Shown: positions 25,474 to 34,591, numbered from the stretch's first letter. The stretch: 64,000 bases of DNA from JAIOSF01 sp963677755 (GCA_963677755.1 OY782506.1:1364001-1428000), one strand, 5' to 3'. The notes: generated by a model from the sequence alone, not told the origin. Program-made: numbers and translations.

Positions 25474-28296
25474 CTATGCTTGGTAAATTTTTACTGCACA
25501 CTTTTTAAAGTCTGTTTGTTTTGATTGTGGACAAGTTGCATCCAGACAAACTTTATTGATAAATACTTTCTCATCAAACCATGGAACAAATACAAGTCCT
25601 CTTGAAGGTCTATTTCTCCCTCTAGTTTCAACTCTTGCTTTTACTCTACCTCTTCTAGATTCTACCCAACAAAGTCCACCTTGTTTAAGACCTTTTGTTT
25701 TAGCATCTTCAGGGTGCATATAACACAATGCTTCAGGAACTGCTCTATAAAGTTCTGGAACTCTCATAGTCATAGTACCACTATGCCAGTGTTCAAGTAC
25801 CCTACCTGTACATAACCATGTATCATACTCTTTATCTGGAACTTCCGGTGGATCCATATATGGTCTTGCAAAAATTTTCGCTTTATTTTTAAGAGATTTT
25901 TTTGTTTTATCTTGTATACCGTTAAGATCACCATATGGTAATGCTTTTGCTAATGTTCCATAAAATGCGTGACTATTGTTTGTACCCGCTTTTTTAACAG
26001 CTTTTGCAGCATATGGATCGTATTTAACATTAAATCTCCATTGTGTCTCTTTTCCATCAACAACAGGCCATTTTAAACCTCTTACTCTATGGTAAACATC
26101 AAATGGAGCAAGATCATGCCCATGCCCTCTTCCAAAATATGCATACTCTTCAAATAGATATTTTTGAATAAAGAAACCATACCCATCAAATACTTTTCCA
26201 TCACTACCAACAACATTTCTGCTATCTCCATAACCTTCAGAGTTATCATATCCTCTTTGGATTGGATCATCTTTATCTAATTCATAAGCTCTTGCACGAT
26301 CATTTGAGAAAAGAATTTCGTACATTGTTGTATCTTCACTATATCCCATTTTCTTAGCATCTGCTATAACATCTGGCAGTGTTTGTTTTCCACCTGAACT
26401 TAAGATTGGTTGTTCACCCCATAAGTCTTTTACTGTAAATCTTTTACTCAACTCTACCCATTGCCAAGTATCAGACATAGCGTCACCCACAGGAAGTACT
26501 TGTTGTCTCCAATGTTGTGTTCGTCGCTCAGCATTTCCATATGCTCCCCATTTTTCATAGATCATAGCACTTGGTAAAATCAAATCTGATACTTTTGCAC
26601 TAATACCTGGATACCCATCAGATGTTACGATGAAATTATCCATCTGTCGTGCTGCTTTAATCCAATGTTTTGCAGATGCTGTATCTTGATAAGGATTACA
26701 TACATTTACCCATGCAAATTTCATAGTACCATCTTCAATATCTCTATGAATTCTCATAATATCTTGATGCCCTTTTGGATTGATTGTCCCTTCTGGAACT
26801 TTCCAAACATTTTCTACTATTTTTCTATGTTTTTGATTTGCTACCATCATATCAGCTGGTAATCTATGACAGAATGTCCCAACTTCTCTAGCTGTACCAC
26901 ACGCACTTGGTTGCCCTGTTAAACTAAATGCACCACTTCCTGGTTTTGCTTGTTTATTTAATAAAAAGTGAACATTATAAGAAAGTGTATTTACCCAAGT
27001 ACCTCTTGTATGTTGATTCATACCCATAGTCCAGAAACTTACAACTTTTCTACCTTTTTCAATATAAAGTTGTGCTAGAGCTTGAAGTTTTTTCTTAAAC
27101 TCTTCAATATCTTCATCAGGATTCCCTTTTGATATTTTTGCAACATAATCAAGTGTATACGGATCTAAGAATTTTTTATACTCCTCAAAAGAGATCTCCC
27201 AGTGTTTTAATCCAGCTGGTTTATTCTCCATCTCTTGCCCCTCTTTATATCCAAAAGGTTCCAAGGCAGGTGCTTCAGCTTCAGAGATAGTTTTTTTCAT
27301 CTCTTTTGAGATAGTTTCCATCTCTAAGTCTGTATATTTACCATCAACAATAGATTTTTCATCACTTCTTCTCATTCCATACCCTGTGTTTACAGGTTGT
27401 GAACAAAAAATCATATTTTTATTTACAAAATCCCAATCAATAGACTCAGGATGGTTATACACTATCTCTCTTGCTATATAGTTCCAAAGAGCAAGGTCAG
27501 TATTTGGAGTAAAGATAATCTCAATATCAGCTAAATCTGATGTTCTATGTCTATATGTAGAGATATTTACAACTTTTACTCTATCTGGATCTGATAGTTT
27601 TCTATCTGTAACCCTTGACCATAAAATAGGATGCATCTCTGCCATATTTGAACCCCATGACACAACTGTATCTGTAAGCTCAATATCATCATAACAACCA
27701 CTTGGCTCATCAATCCCAAAAGTTTGATAAAAACCAACAACAGCAGATGCCATACAGTGTCTTGCATTTGGATCAAAAGCGTTTGATCGAAATCCACCTT
27801 TCATCATCTTTTGAGCAGCATACCCTTCCATAACAGTATATTGTCCAGAAGCAAATACACCTACCCCTTCAGGACCACTAGCTTTTAGTGCTTTTTTAAT
27901 GTGAACTTCCATCTCATCAAAAGCTCTTTCCCAAGATACAGGTGCAAACTTACCATTCTTGTCAAATTTTCCATTTGCATCAACTCTTAATAATGGTGTT
28001 TTTAATCTATCTGCACCATACATGATTTTTGCATTAAAATAACCTTTAATACAATTAAGTCCTCTATTAACAGGTGCAGCGGGGTCACCCTTAACAGCAA
28101 CTATTTTACCATTTTTTGTAGCCATCATGATACCACAGCCTGTACCACAGAATCTACATGCAGCCTTATCCCAACGCCAACCTGTTTCAGCAGTATTAGC
28201 AGCCGCATTTAACTCAGCTGGTACACTCATTCCAACAGCAGCAGCAGCAGATGCAGCAGCTGAACTTTTTAGAAAGTCTCTTCTTGAAAGTGCCAT
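25474..28296 (-). CDS. napA: Periplasmic nitrate reductase catalytic subunit
   Basis: A 940-residue molybdenum enzyme reducing nitrate to nitrite in the periplasm. It has a Tat signal (SRRDFLKSSAA), the [4Fe-4S] cysteines C47, C50, C54 and C82 (CRFCGTGC...NCIKG) and the molybdenum ligand C181 (NARHCMAS). The ATG at 28296 is chosen because AAGGAG lies 7 bases upstream and the Tat signal starts directly; an in-frame ATG 12 codons earlier would place a charged extension before it. An FNR-type box and a -10 sit upstream. Confidence 0.96.
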   Translation of the reverse strand: MALSRRDFLKSSAAASAAAAVGMSVPAELNAAANTAETGWRWDKAACRFCGTGCGIMMATKNGKIVAVKGDPAAPVNRGLNCIKGYFNAKIMYGADRLKTPLLRVDANGKFDKNGKFAPVSWERAFDEMEVHIKKALKASGPEGVGVFASGQYTVMEGYAAQKMMKGGFRSNAFDPNARHCMASAVVGFYQTFGIDEPSGCYDDIELTDTVVSWGSNMAEMHPILWSRVTDRKLSDPDRVKVVNISTYRHRTSDLADIEIIFTPNTDLALWNYIAREIVYNHPESIDWDFVNKNMIFCSQPVNTGYGMRRSDEKSIVDGKYTDLEMETISKEMKKTISEAEAPALEPFGYKEGQEMENKPAGLKHWEISFEEYKKFLDPYTLDYVAKISKGNPDEDIEEFKKKLQALAQLYIEKGRKVVSFWTMGMNQHTRGTWVNTLSYNVHFLLNKQAKPGSGAFSLTGQPSACGTAREVGTFCHRLPADMMVANQKHRKIVENVWKVPEGTINPKGHQDIMRIHRDIEDGTMKFAWVNVCNPYQDTASAKHWIKAARQMDNFIVTSDGYPGISAKVSDLILPSAMIYEKWGAYGNAERRTQHWRQQVLPVGDAMSDTWQWVELSKRFTVKDLWGEQPILSSGGKQTLPDVIADAKKMGYSEDTTMYEILFSNDRARAYELDKDDPIQRGYDNSEGYGDSRNVVGSDGKVFDGYGFFIQKYLFEEYAYFGRGHGHDLAPFDVYHRVRGLKWPVVDGKETQWRFNVKYDPYAAKAVKKAGTNNSHAFYGTLAKALPYGDLNGIQDKTKKSLKNKAKIFARPYMDPPEVPDKEYDTWLCTGRVLEHWHSGTMTMRVPELYRAVPEALCYMHPEDAKTKGLKQGGLCWVESRRGRVKARVETRGRNRPSRGLVFVPWFDEKVFINKVCLDATCPQSKQTDFKKCAVKIYQA

Positions 28297-28336
28297 ATTT
28301 TTCTCCTTGTATATATGTTTGTTCTTAAACATCCAA

Positions 28337-28378
28337 ATTCTATCACTATATGCAATTAATTATCTTGACCTTAGTCAA
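28337..28378 (-). promoter_or_regulatory. FNR-type box and -10 of napA
   Basis: The perfect palindrome TTGACCTTAGTCAA (28365-28378) is followed, after exactly 22 bp, by TAGAAT (read on the minus strand, 28337-28342). The spacing fits a class II FNR-family activator centred near -41.5. The nap operon would start about 34 bases before the napA ATG. Confidence 0.8.
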
Positions 28379-28446
28379 GTTTAATAATTATTAAACTTTA
28401 TACCAAATTAACTTAATGTAACTTAAAAAAATAACTAAACAAAGAA

Positions 28447-29853
28447 TTAGAGACTAGTAGGTAGAAGAATAGTAAACAAAGCACCTCTAGAACTATTTTC
28501 AACAAAAATATTTCCTTTTAGTTCAATAGTTACAATTGAATAACAAATATTAAGTCCTAATCCTGTGCCTATTGATTTATGCTTTGTTGTAAAATATGGT
28601 TCAAAAACTTTTTTTAAATCGTTTTCTTTAATTCCCCCACCATTATCTTCAATACAAATCACAAAATTATTATCAATTTTTTCTGAGGTTATGTATACTT
28701 TAGGAGTTTTAATATTTCTTTCAATGAGAATATCTCTTGCATTATAAATTATATTTAATAATACTTGTGAGATATGTGTTTTATTTGAATATATTTCTAT
28801 ATCACTTTGCTTAATATTTGTTATCAATTCAATTCCAAAATTTTTTAAAGTGAAATCTACAATGTCTAAAGTTTCCGTAAGATGTTCTTCTAAAGAAAAA
28901 GAAGATTGTATATTTTCTAAATTAATATAGTGTGTAAATTGTTCAATTGTTTTAGATAAATTTTCACTTTGCTGAAGTATATTTGCTGTTGCCTTTTCAA
29001 AAGATTCATCATTAAGTGTCTGATATTTTTTCTGTAGTTGCATTCCACTAGTTGCTGTAGTAATCACACTTAAAGGTTGTCTCCAATGATGAGCAATATT
29101 TCCTATCATCTCCATCATTTGTGTCATTTTCTCTTGTTCATATAACTTTTGCTCTTTTTCTCGATTTTTTTCAACCTCTTCTGCAACTTTTTTCAAAAGA
29201 TTTTGATTTAAATTTTCTAGCTCTTTTGTTTTTTTAGACACTTCAATTTTTAGTTCTTCCTCAGATTTTTGTATCTTTTTACTTGCTGGATAAAAAATAA
29301 ATATTGCTTCAAAAAGAAGTGTTACAAGTGTTAAAAAATAAAGATACTTCTCTTTATCTTTAAGTACCATAAGTTTTTCTTTATTCTCTTTTTCATAAAG
29401 CTCAACAGCTTTATTTAATCGTGGTAATATATTTTTAGAATCATGTTGTAATACAGGGAGTAAACTTTCTTCATTTGTCAATAAAATCCTATTAACATTT
29501 GCTAAAAAATTATTTATATCTCTATTTAATTTTTCATCATAATATATTGTATGAAGTTCTAAGGAGAGTGGGTTTTTTATTAGATATTGATGTTCTTTGT
29601 GCATCAAATTAGCTTCATCTTGTAAAATTTTATGAACTTTCATCTCTTTTGTTTTTATATATTCTTGTGAATTTAATACAATACTTTGAGATAACATTCT
29701 TTGTCGACCACTCATATTAATAAGTTTACCATCATTTTCGATGGAATGCATAATATCCTGTACATTTATAAATGCAAGTGTAGAAAAAACAGCAATTAAT
29801 GTTAATGCAGGAATATATCTATTATGTAAACTGATAAGTTTTTTTTTCAACAT
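28447..29853 (-). CDS. P-box (NarX/PilJ-type) sensor histidine kinase
   Basis: A 468-residue membrane kinase. Helices at about 13-31 and near 170-190 frame a periplasmic domain with SGRQRMLSQ (48-56), the nitrate P-box. A coiled coil leads to the kinase core, with H255 in AHHWRQPL, an N box (NIIYNARDIL), G1 (EDNGGGI) and G2 (GTGLGLN). The start at 29853 is chosen over an in-frame ATG at 29928, because a promoter box and TATACT -10 lie between them. No response regulator is adjacent. It is divergent from nnrS and next to napA, so nitrate or nitrite sensing is likely. Confidence 0.85.
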   Translation of the reverse strand: MLKKKLISLHNRYIPALTLIAVFSTLAFINVQDIMHSIENDGKLINMSGRQRMLSQSIVLNSQEYIKTKEMKVHKILQDEANLMHKEHQYLIKNPLSLELHTIYYDEKLNRDINNFLANVNRILLTNEESLLPVLQHDSKNILPRLNKAVELYEKENKEKLMVLKDKEKYLYFLTLVTLLFEAIFIFYPASKKIQKSEEELKIEVSKKTKELENLNQNLLKKVAEEVEKNREKEQKLYEQEKMTQMMEMIGNIAHHWRQPLSVITTATSGMQLQKKYQTLNDESFEKATANILQQSENLSKTIEQFTHYINLENIQSSFSLEEHLTETLDIVDFTLKNFGIELITNIKQSDIEIYSNKTHISQVLLNIIYNARDILIERNIKTPKVYITSEKIDNNFVICIEDNGGGIKENDLKKVFEPYFTTKHKSIGTGLGLNICYSIVTIELKGNIFVENSSRGALFTILLPTSL

Positions 29854-29893
29854 CAAAAACACTTTTGTACCACCCCATTTTAATTGATATCTG

Positions 29894-29935
29894 AGTATAT
29901 CCAATAAGTAATTATATGCAATTGACATAAGTCAT
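29894..29935 (-). promoter_or_regulatory. FNR-type box and -10 of the P-box kinase
   Basis: TTGACATAAGTCAT (29922-29935, one mismatch from a palindrome) is followed after exactly 22 bp by TATACT (minus strand, 29894-29899). This places transcription start near 29887, downstream of the ATG at 29928, and so supports the internal start at 29853. Confidence 0.72.
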
Positions 29936-29968
29936 GTTTTTTTATTTCAAATAACTATACAATTCTAC

Positions 29969-30038
29969 AAATTAAAAACCAAACACTTTTAAGTAAGTCT
30001 CCTAAACATATTATAAAATACATTTTGGTTTTTAATTT
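29969..30038. repeat. 15-bp perfect inverted repeat in the nnrS upstream region
   Basis: AAATTAAAAACCAAA (29969-29983) is exactly complementary to TTTGGTTTTTAATTT (30024-30038), with 40 bp between. A TATTATAAAAT stretch, a likely -10 for nnrS, lies in the interval. It could be an operator pair or an RNA leader hairpin; neither can be decided here. Confidence 0.55.
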
Positions 30039-30068
30039 TACATACAATATTAACATTAAAGGCTTCTC

Positions 30069-31232
30069 ATGACTTTTCATACTCAAAAAAATCATATTCC
30101 TGTTAAACAATCTTGGATTGAAAAATTCACTTCTCAACCACACCAGTTATTTTTTACATCGAGTGTATTATTTGCGATAATAATTATGGGATTAACAATA
30201 TTATCTTTAAATGGAACAATAAGCTTAGAATTTACTACTATTCATGGTTTTGGCTTGATTTACGGTGTATTTACCAATGCTTTTATAGGTTTTTTAATAA
30301 CCGTAATTCCAAAATATACCCACTCTAAAATAATAGATAAAAAACACTATTTACTCCCATGGATTATATTACAAGTTAGTATGCTAGTAACACTTATGGG
30401 ATTTGAAATTCTAGGGAAAATAGCTTCATCTCTTATACTTTTTTATATAAATTTTATCTTTTATCAAACTATAAAAAAAGGAACATCAATAGCAAAAAAA
30501 GAATCTATTGTTTTAAACTTTCTCCTTTTTATTGGTGCTGTATTATTACTATGTGAAATTTTATTTTCACAAAATCTCTCACAACTTATATTTTTTGCAT
30601 ATCTTATAACCCTTGTTTTTACTGTTGCACAAAAAATGATACCTGCTTTTTATAGTGGTCAAATGGGTATACCACTTTGGAAAAAACCTAAATATTTATT
30701 GGAAATTGCTATTTTATTACTGTTTTCATTAGGTATTGCAGTGCAATTTGAGATGATTTTATTTTTTAAGCTAAGTGCTTTTTTATCAATGATATATTTT
30801 GGATATATTGTTATCAATCTTAATATATATAAAAAAACACCCCCTATTTTGGCAATTTTAGTTTTATCATTTATTTGGCTTGAGATTGGGTTTATCTCCT
30901 TATTTGTTGAGTCTATTTTTGAAGTGTATTCTTTAAAATTATCACTTCATATTTTTGCTATAGGTTTTGTAACCAATCTTTTAATAGGGTTTGGAAGTCG
31001 TGTAGTTATGGGTCATGCAGTACCTGCACAAAAGATATTTGCCGATAAGATTACTATATTTTTATTTGTTCTAACACAAATACTTGTAATAAGTCGAATC
31101 ATAGCTTCTTTACTATTTGTAGCACAAAGCAATACTTTTATGAATATTTTATATGTTAGCTCATTTATATGGATAGTTTTATTTGTAATTTGGCTGTTAA
31201 GATATGGGAAGATACTTTTAAGAATTAAGTAG
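30069..31232 (+). CDS. nnrS: NnrS family membrane protein
   Basis: A 387-residue protein with about 12 membrane helices and the N-terminal HQLFF motif (H25) followed by a HGFGLIYGVFTNAFIGF helix, as in NnrS. NnrS is a haem- and copper-containing membrane protein linked to nitric oxide tolerance in denitrifiers. The gene is divergent from the P-box kinase and convergent with the globin-EAL gene. No FNR-type box lies at the usual spacing; a large inverted repeat is present instead. Confidence 0.85.
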   Translation: MTFHTQKNHIPVKQSWIEKFTSQPHQLFFTSSVLFAIIIMGLTILSLNGTISLEFTTIHGFGLIYGVFTNAFIGFLITVIPKYTHSKIIDKKHYLLPWIILQVSMLVTLMGFEILGKIASSLILFYINFIFYQTIKKGTSIAKKESIVLNFLLFIGAVLLLCEILFSQNLSQLIFFAYLITLVFTVAQKMIPAFYSGQMGIPLWKKPKYLLEIAILLLFSLGIAVQFEMILFFKLSAFLSMIYFGYIVINLNIYKKTPPILAILVLSFIWLEIGFISLFVESIFEVYSLKLSLHIFAIGFVTNLLIGFGSRVVMGHAVPAQKIFADKITIFLFVLTQILVISRIIASLLFVAQSNTFMNILYVSSFIWIVLFVIWLLRYGKILLRIK

Positions 31233-31260
31233 CTTTTATCAATTGTACTGATAAAGGCTA
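31230..31260. terminator. Hairpin between convergent nnrS and EAL genes
   Basis: TAGCTTTTATCA (31230-31241) and TGATAAAGGCTA (31249-31260) pair over 12 positions with one G-U, around a 7-base loop. Position suggests a bidirectional terminator, though a clear T-run is missing. Confidence 0.55.
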
Positions 31261-31291
31261 CTATAAAAAAGAAACTAAGCTCTTCTTTTTT

Positions 31292-32476
31292 TTATATATC
31301 AGAAGAAGGCTCTCCTAAATAAAAACCTTGTAAAAAATCCACCCCTAACTCTCTACAAATATCACATACCTCTTTATTATAAATATACTCTGCTACACTA
31401 CAAGCACCAAGCTCTTTTGTCATGGAGATAATATTTTTTACTATCACTTTAGAATCATCGCTGTTATTGATATTTTTGATAAGAGTTCCATCAATCTTGA
31501 TAATCTCTGGTTTAAGTTTTAAAATATTTTCCATGCTTGAAAATCCACTCCCAAAATCATCAATAGCTATTTTTGCACCAAGCATTCTTACCTCTTTTGC
31601 AAACTTTTCTACTATTGTAAAATCATCTATAAATTCACTCTCAACTATCTCAAAAATAATTCTATTTTTAAAATTATATTTTTTTACCTTTTGAATAATA
31701 TTTTGGCAAAGTTTACTATTATTGAGGTCTTCATAGTCAAGATTAACACTAAATTCACAATCTTTGTTTTTCATATATTCAAAAACTTTTGAAAGCATTG
31801 TATGTGTGAGTTTATCGTAAATTTTAATATTTTTTGCCGTCTTAAGATAAGAAAAAATAGAAACTACTTCTGTTGAGTTCTTCTTTTCAAGTCTCATCAA
31901 GGACTCATATTTTGAGATTTTTAAAGTTTTTGCATCATAAATTGGTTGATAATACGGAATAACTTTATTGTCTGAAATACTATTTCTGATAAAAACTATA
32001 TCATCTATAAGTTTAGCTTGTTCATTATGAGAATAAGTCACTGTTAAAATATCAAGGTTTATATCAACAATTTTATCAATAGAAGCTATAGATTCAAGGT
32101 GGTTTTCTTCTATTAAAATATCTTTTAAAAATCTTCTTACATAACTAAAAGCAGCATTAACATAATGATGGGGCAAACCTATTTTAACATGTACCTCACT
32201 TATAATATTAAGTTTTTGAAAATATTTTTCATCATAATTTCCACAAAAAAGAGAGAGATACCATTTCCCTATCTCATATCTATGTTTTACATAAATCGAA
32301 TCATCTTTAATAAATTTTTTTGCATGTTCAAAACTAAATATGAAGTGATAAAATCCATCCAAAAACTTATTTTTGTTTTGTGCAAAAAGAGGTCTAAACT
32401 TTTTTAAAACTTCTCTATCTTTTGAAGTAAAATCATAATTTTGTATAATCTCTTTATAACGAACTGTTTCCAACAT
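31292..32476 (-). CDS. Globin-coupled c-di-GMP phosphodiesterase (protoglobin-EAL)
   Basis: A 394-residue protein. Residues about 10-155 form a protoglobin-type sensor with the proximal haem histidine H96 in SEVHVKIGLPHHY. Residues about 165-392 form an EAL domain. Its catalytic residues appear intact: E191 (in ESLMR, a variant of EALxR), N245, E276, D306-D307 (IDDFGSG), K327, E363 and Q383, so hydrolysis of c-di-GMP is expected. The haem would sense O2 or NO. The gene sits among NO- and nitrate-related genes, so NO or oxygen control of biofilm or motility is a reasonable inference. Confidence 0.85.
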   Translation of the reverse strand: MLETVRYKEIIQNYDFTSKDREVLKKFRPLFAQNKNKFLDGFYHFIFSFEHAKKFIKDDSIYVKHRYEIGKWYLSLFCGNYDEKYFQKLNIISEVHVKIGLPHHYVNAAFSYVRRFLKDILIEENHLESIASIDKIVDINLDILTVTYSHNEQAKLIDDIVFIRNSISDNKVIPYYQPIYDAKTLKISKYESLMRLEKKNSTEVVSIFSYLKTAKNIKIYDKLTHTMLSKVFEYMKNKDCEFSVNLDYEDLNNSKLCQNIIQKVKKYNFKNRIIFEIVESEFIDDFTIVEKFAKEVRMLGAKIAIDDFGSGFSSMENILKLKPEIIKIDGTLIKNINNSDDSKVIVKNIISMTKELGACSVAEYIYNKEVCDICRELGVDFLQGFYLGEPSSDI

Positions 32477-32520
32477 TATTATATCCTTTGCTTAGCTATA
32501 AAGTTATTTTCAACAAACAA

Positions 32521-32847
32521 TCATATACAAGATACTACTGTATAAAAAACTTTGTCCTCTAAAAAGCACTCTTTTGCCGTATATCCATCATTTAATTCTA
32601 AAAATGGCTTTAAAGTCTTATTTGAAGAGACTACTAAACAATCATTACTTTGTAATAAAGTTTGCCCTATTTGGATATTGTGCAATATCTCATCTTTTTG
32701 AAGATATATCCCCTCAAAACAATAGTGTGTGCCACTTTCTTGTTTTATTTTATGAAAATCTACTGTTGACTCTGGAAGTACAGATTTATTTGAATCTTCT
32801 ACTGCACCACCACTACATAGACAAGCTCCTGTTCCACAACCTTCCAT
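32521..32847 (-). CDS. Unknown 108-residue protein with N-terminal cysteine motif
   Basis: The protein begins MEGCGTGACLCSGG, with C4, C9 and C11 within eleven residues, followed by a domain with C43, C70, C94 and C107. It has no signal peptide or membrane helix. The N-terminal cluster could bind a metal or iron-sulfur centre. An FNR-type box with a -10 at standard spacing lies just upstream, so it is co-regulated with nap and moaA genes. I do not recognise the family; a role in NO or metal-centre handling is only an inference from context. Confidence 0.6.
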   Translation of the reverse strand: MEGCGTGACLCSGGAVEDSNKSVLPESTVDFHKIKQESGTHYCFEGIYLQKDEILHNIQIGQTLLQSNDCLVVSSNKTLKPFLELNDGYTAKECFLEDKVFYTVVSCI

Positions 32848-32875
32848 TTTGCATCCTTTTTATTAATTTTGAATA

Positions 32876-32917
32876 ATTTTATCTTTTTTAGAGTGTTTTT
32901 AAATTGACCCATATCAA
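32876..32917 (-). promoter_or_regulatory. FNR-type box and -10 of the Cys-rich protein gene
   Basis: TTGACCCATATCAA (32904-32917) lies exactly 22 bp from TAAAAT (minus strand, 32876-32881). Confidence 0.65.
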
Positions 32918-32929
32918 AAATTTTGCTAT

Positions 32930-33274
32930 TTATTGTAATTCATAAAGATATGTTGCTATTTTTTCTAAAGTATCTTTGTCGTATCCAAGCTCTGGCATAA
33001 GCTCATATTTATCTATCATATCATGCATAATTGAACTTTCCTGTGATGGTTTATAAACCCAATCTACCATATAATTCACAAACTCTTTTTTATCTTCAAA
33101 AACTTCATGGTATCTTTGTTTTATAATTTGTAAAGAGGGTGCTGAGATACTTTTTGTTTCATGATGACAAGTGATACAGTTGCCATACAAAAGTAATCTA
33201 CTATAACTGTCTCCATACGAGACAGAAGTTATCATAATCAAAAAAAAGATATTTAAAATAGATTTCATTAACAT
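32930..33274 (-). CDS. Small monohaem c-type cytochrome
   Basis: A 114-residue exported protein with a signal peptide (about 1-21, ending VSYG) and one haem site, CITCH (33-37), near the mature N-terminus. A PELGYD stretch and a C-terminal helix (LEKIATYLYELQ) follow, typical of class I cytochromes. It likely carries electrons in the periplasm to a reductase. It has its own FNR-type box, shared on the other strand with the HPP transporter gene. Confidence 0.82.
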   Translation of the reverse strand: MLMKSILNIFFLIMITSVSYGDSYSRLLLYGNCITCHHETKSISAPSLQIIKQRYHEVFEDKKEFVNYMVDWVYKPSQESSIMHDMIDKYELMPELGYDKDTLEKIATYLYELQ

Positions 33275-33301
33275 CCTTGCAATTTACTTTATAACAAGAA
33301 C

Positions 33302-33343
33302 ATCTTAACAAAAAATATTTCTTTATCTATTGATATAAGTCAA
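33302..33343 (-). promoter_or_regulatory. FNR-type box between cytochrome and HPP genes
   Basis: TTGATATAAGTCAA (33330-33343) lies exactly 22 bp from TAAGAT (minus strand, 33302-33307) for the cytochrome gene. On the plus strand a TATAAT is found 20 bp away (33364-33369), which could serve the HPP gene less perfectly. Confidence 0.68.
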
Positions 33344-33449
33344 AGACAAATAAAAAAGAATTTTATAATATTACACAAAATAAATAATTCCAAATAACTT
33401 TTTCTAAATCATTATTATTAAAGTTGAAGAATACAATAAAAGGTTTCAA

Positions 33450-34076
33450 ATGAAAAAATTCTTAAAACAATTTAAAAAAATCAACTCAGAACCCCTTGAA
33501 AAAGAAAATGTCATTTGGTCTTGGATTGGGTCATTTTTAGGAATACTTGTTATATCTTTTATACATTTTGATCTACTTAATGATACAGATATGAGTTTAG
33601 TAATTGGCTCATTTGGAGCAAGTGCTGTTTTAATTTATGGAGCTGTAAATTCACCTTTATCTCAGCCTAGAAATTTAATTGGAGGACATTTATTATCAGC
33701 TATTATTGGTGTAAGTTCGTATAAATTGTTTGCAGGAAATATTTGGTTTTGTTCTGCATTTGCTGTTGCAACATCTATTTTAGTGATGCAACTAACACTT
33801 ACTCTTCATCCTCCGGGAGGAGCAACTGCTTTAATTGCAGTTATTGGAACTGAGAGTATTCACAACTTGGGATATTTTTATATTTTTGTACCTGTTTTAT
33901 CTGGTAGTTTGATTTTATTTTTTATTGCGGTTGTTGTTAATAATATACCTTCCCATAGACATTATCCAAAACCTTTGGGTAAATTTAATAAAAAACTAAT
34001 TTTGAATTTATACAAGCTCTCTACTTTATTAATTCAAAAAATCAAAAAATCATCACATAAAACACCAAAAAAGTAA
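33450..34076 (+). CDS. HPP family membrane protein, likely nitrite transporter
   Basis: A 208-residue protein with about five membrane helices and the signature LHPPGGATALIAV, with the SPLSQPRNLIGGH segment before it. HPP proteins have been linked to nitrite transport in plastids and cyanobacteria. The setting between a cytochrome and nitrate/NO genes fits nitrite movement. A basic C-terminal tail faces the cytoplasm. The GTG-started TrmO-like gene follows after 12 bases and is probably co-transcribed. Confidence 0.82.
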   Translation: MKKFLKQFKKINSEPLEKENVIWSWIGSFLGILVISFIHFDLLNDTDMSLVIGSFGASAVLIYGAVNSPLSQPRNLIGGHLLSAIIGVSSYKLFAGNIWFCSAFAVATSILVMQLTLTLHPPGGATALIAVIGTESIHNLGYFYIFVPVLSGSLILFFIAVVVNNIPSHRHYPKPLGKFNKKLILNLYKLSTLLIQKIKKSSHKTPKK

Positions 34077-34088
34077 AAGGAGATACTA

Positions 34089-34577
34089 GTGAATATAAAT
34101 TTTACTCAAATTGCCACTATACAATCACCTTTTTGTACTCTTGAAAATATGCCTATACAACCAAGAGGGGCAAAAGATACTTATGCAACTATAGAGTTTA
34201 AAAAAGAGTATCAAGAGGGGTTAAAAGATTTAGAGGGATTTAGTCATATCTACTTAATCTACTATTTTCATAAAGTTTTTAATCATAAACTAACCGTCAT
34301 CCCTTTTAATGATGAGACAAATACACCAAGAGGAGTTTTTTCTACAAGAACGCCATTACATCCAAACCAAATAGGGTTAAGTGTAGTAGAGCTTATTTGT
34401 GTAGAAGAAAACATAGTAACAATTAAAGGGATAGATGTACTTGATGGTACTCCACTTTTAGATATCAAACCATATATTGAAAACTTTGATAAGATTGATG
34501 ATACTACAAAGTCAGGATGGATGAAAGCAACCAATAAAGATGTAGAAATAAAACGATCTGATAATAGATTTATCTAA
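34089..34577 (+). CDS. TrmO-like (YaeB/TsaA family) protein
   Basis: A 162-residue protein of the TsaA/TrmO family. It has QPRGAKDTYATIEFKKEYQEGL, the FSHIYLIYYFHKV segment, RGVFSTRTPLHPNQIGLSVVEL and a DGTPLLDIKPYIENFD motif. TrmO uses SAM to N6-methylate t6A37 in tRNA. This is the short form without the C-terminal domain of E. coli TrmO, and short homologues near molybdenum and denitrification genes may act on other substrates. The GTG start has an AAGGAG seven bases upstream. Confidence 0.8.
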   Translation: MNINFTQIATIQSPFCTLENMPIQPRGAKDTYATIEFKKEYQEGLKDLEGFSHIYLIYYFHKVFNHKLTVIPFNDETNTPRGVFSTRTPLHPNQIGLSVVELICVEENIVTIKGIDVLDGTPLLDIKPYIENFDKIDDTTKSGWMKATNKDVEIKRSDNRFI

Positions 34578-34591
34578 ATAATATGTCAAAA

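Noticed and set aside
28297..28332. Earlier in-frame ATG for napA, adding 12 residues
   Set aside because: The AAGGAG ribosome site and the Tat signal fit the ATG at 28296; the extension would put a charged stretch before the signal.
28127..28384. Plus-strand frame opposite the napA start
   Set aside because: It is antisense to the alanine-rich Tat signal of napA and lacks a ribosome site; its poly-alanine stretch only mirrors that signal region.
29854..29928. Longer reading of the P-box kinase from 29928
   Set aside because: The FNR-type box and TATACT -10 put the transcription start inside this extension, and the extra residues are not typical of the family.
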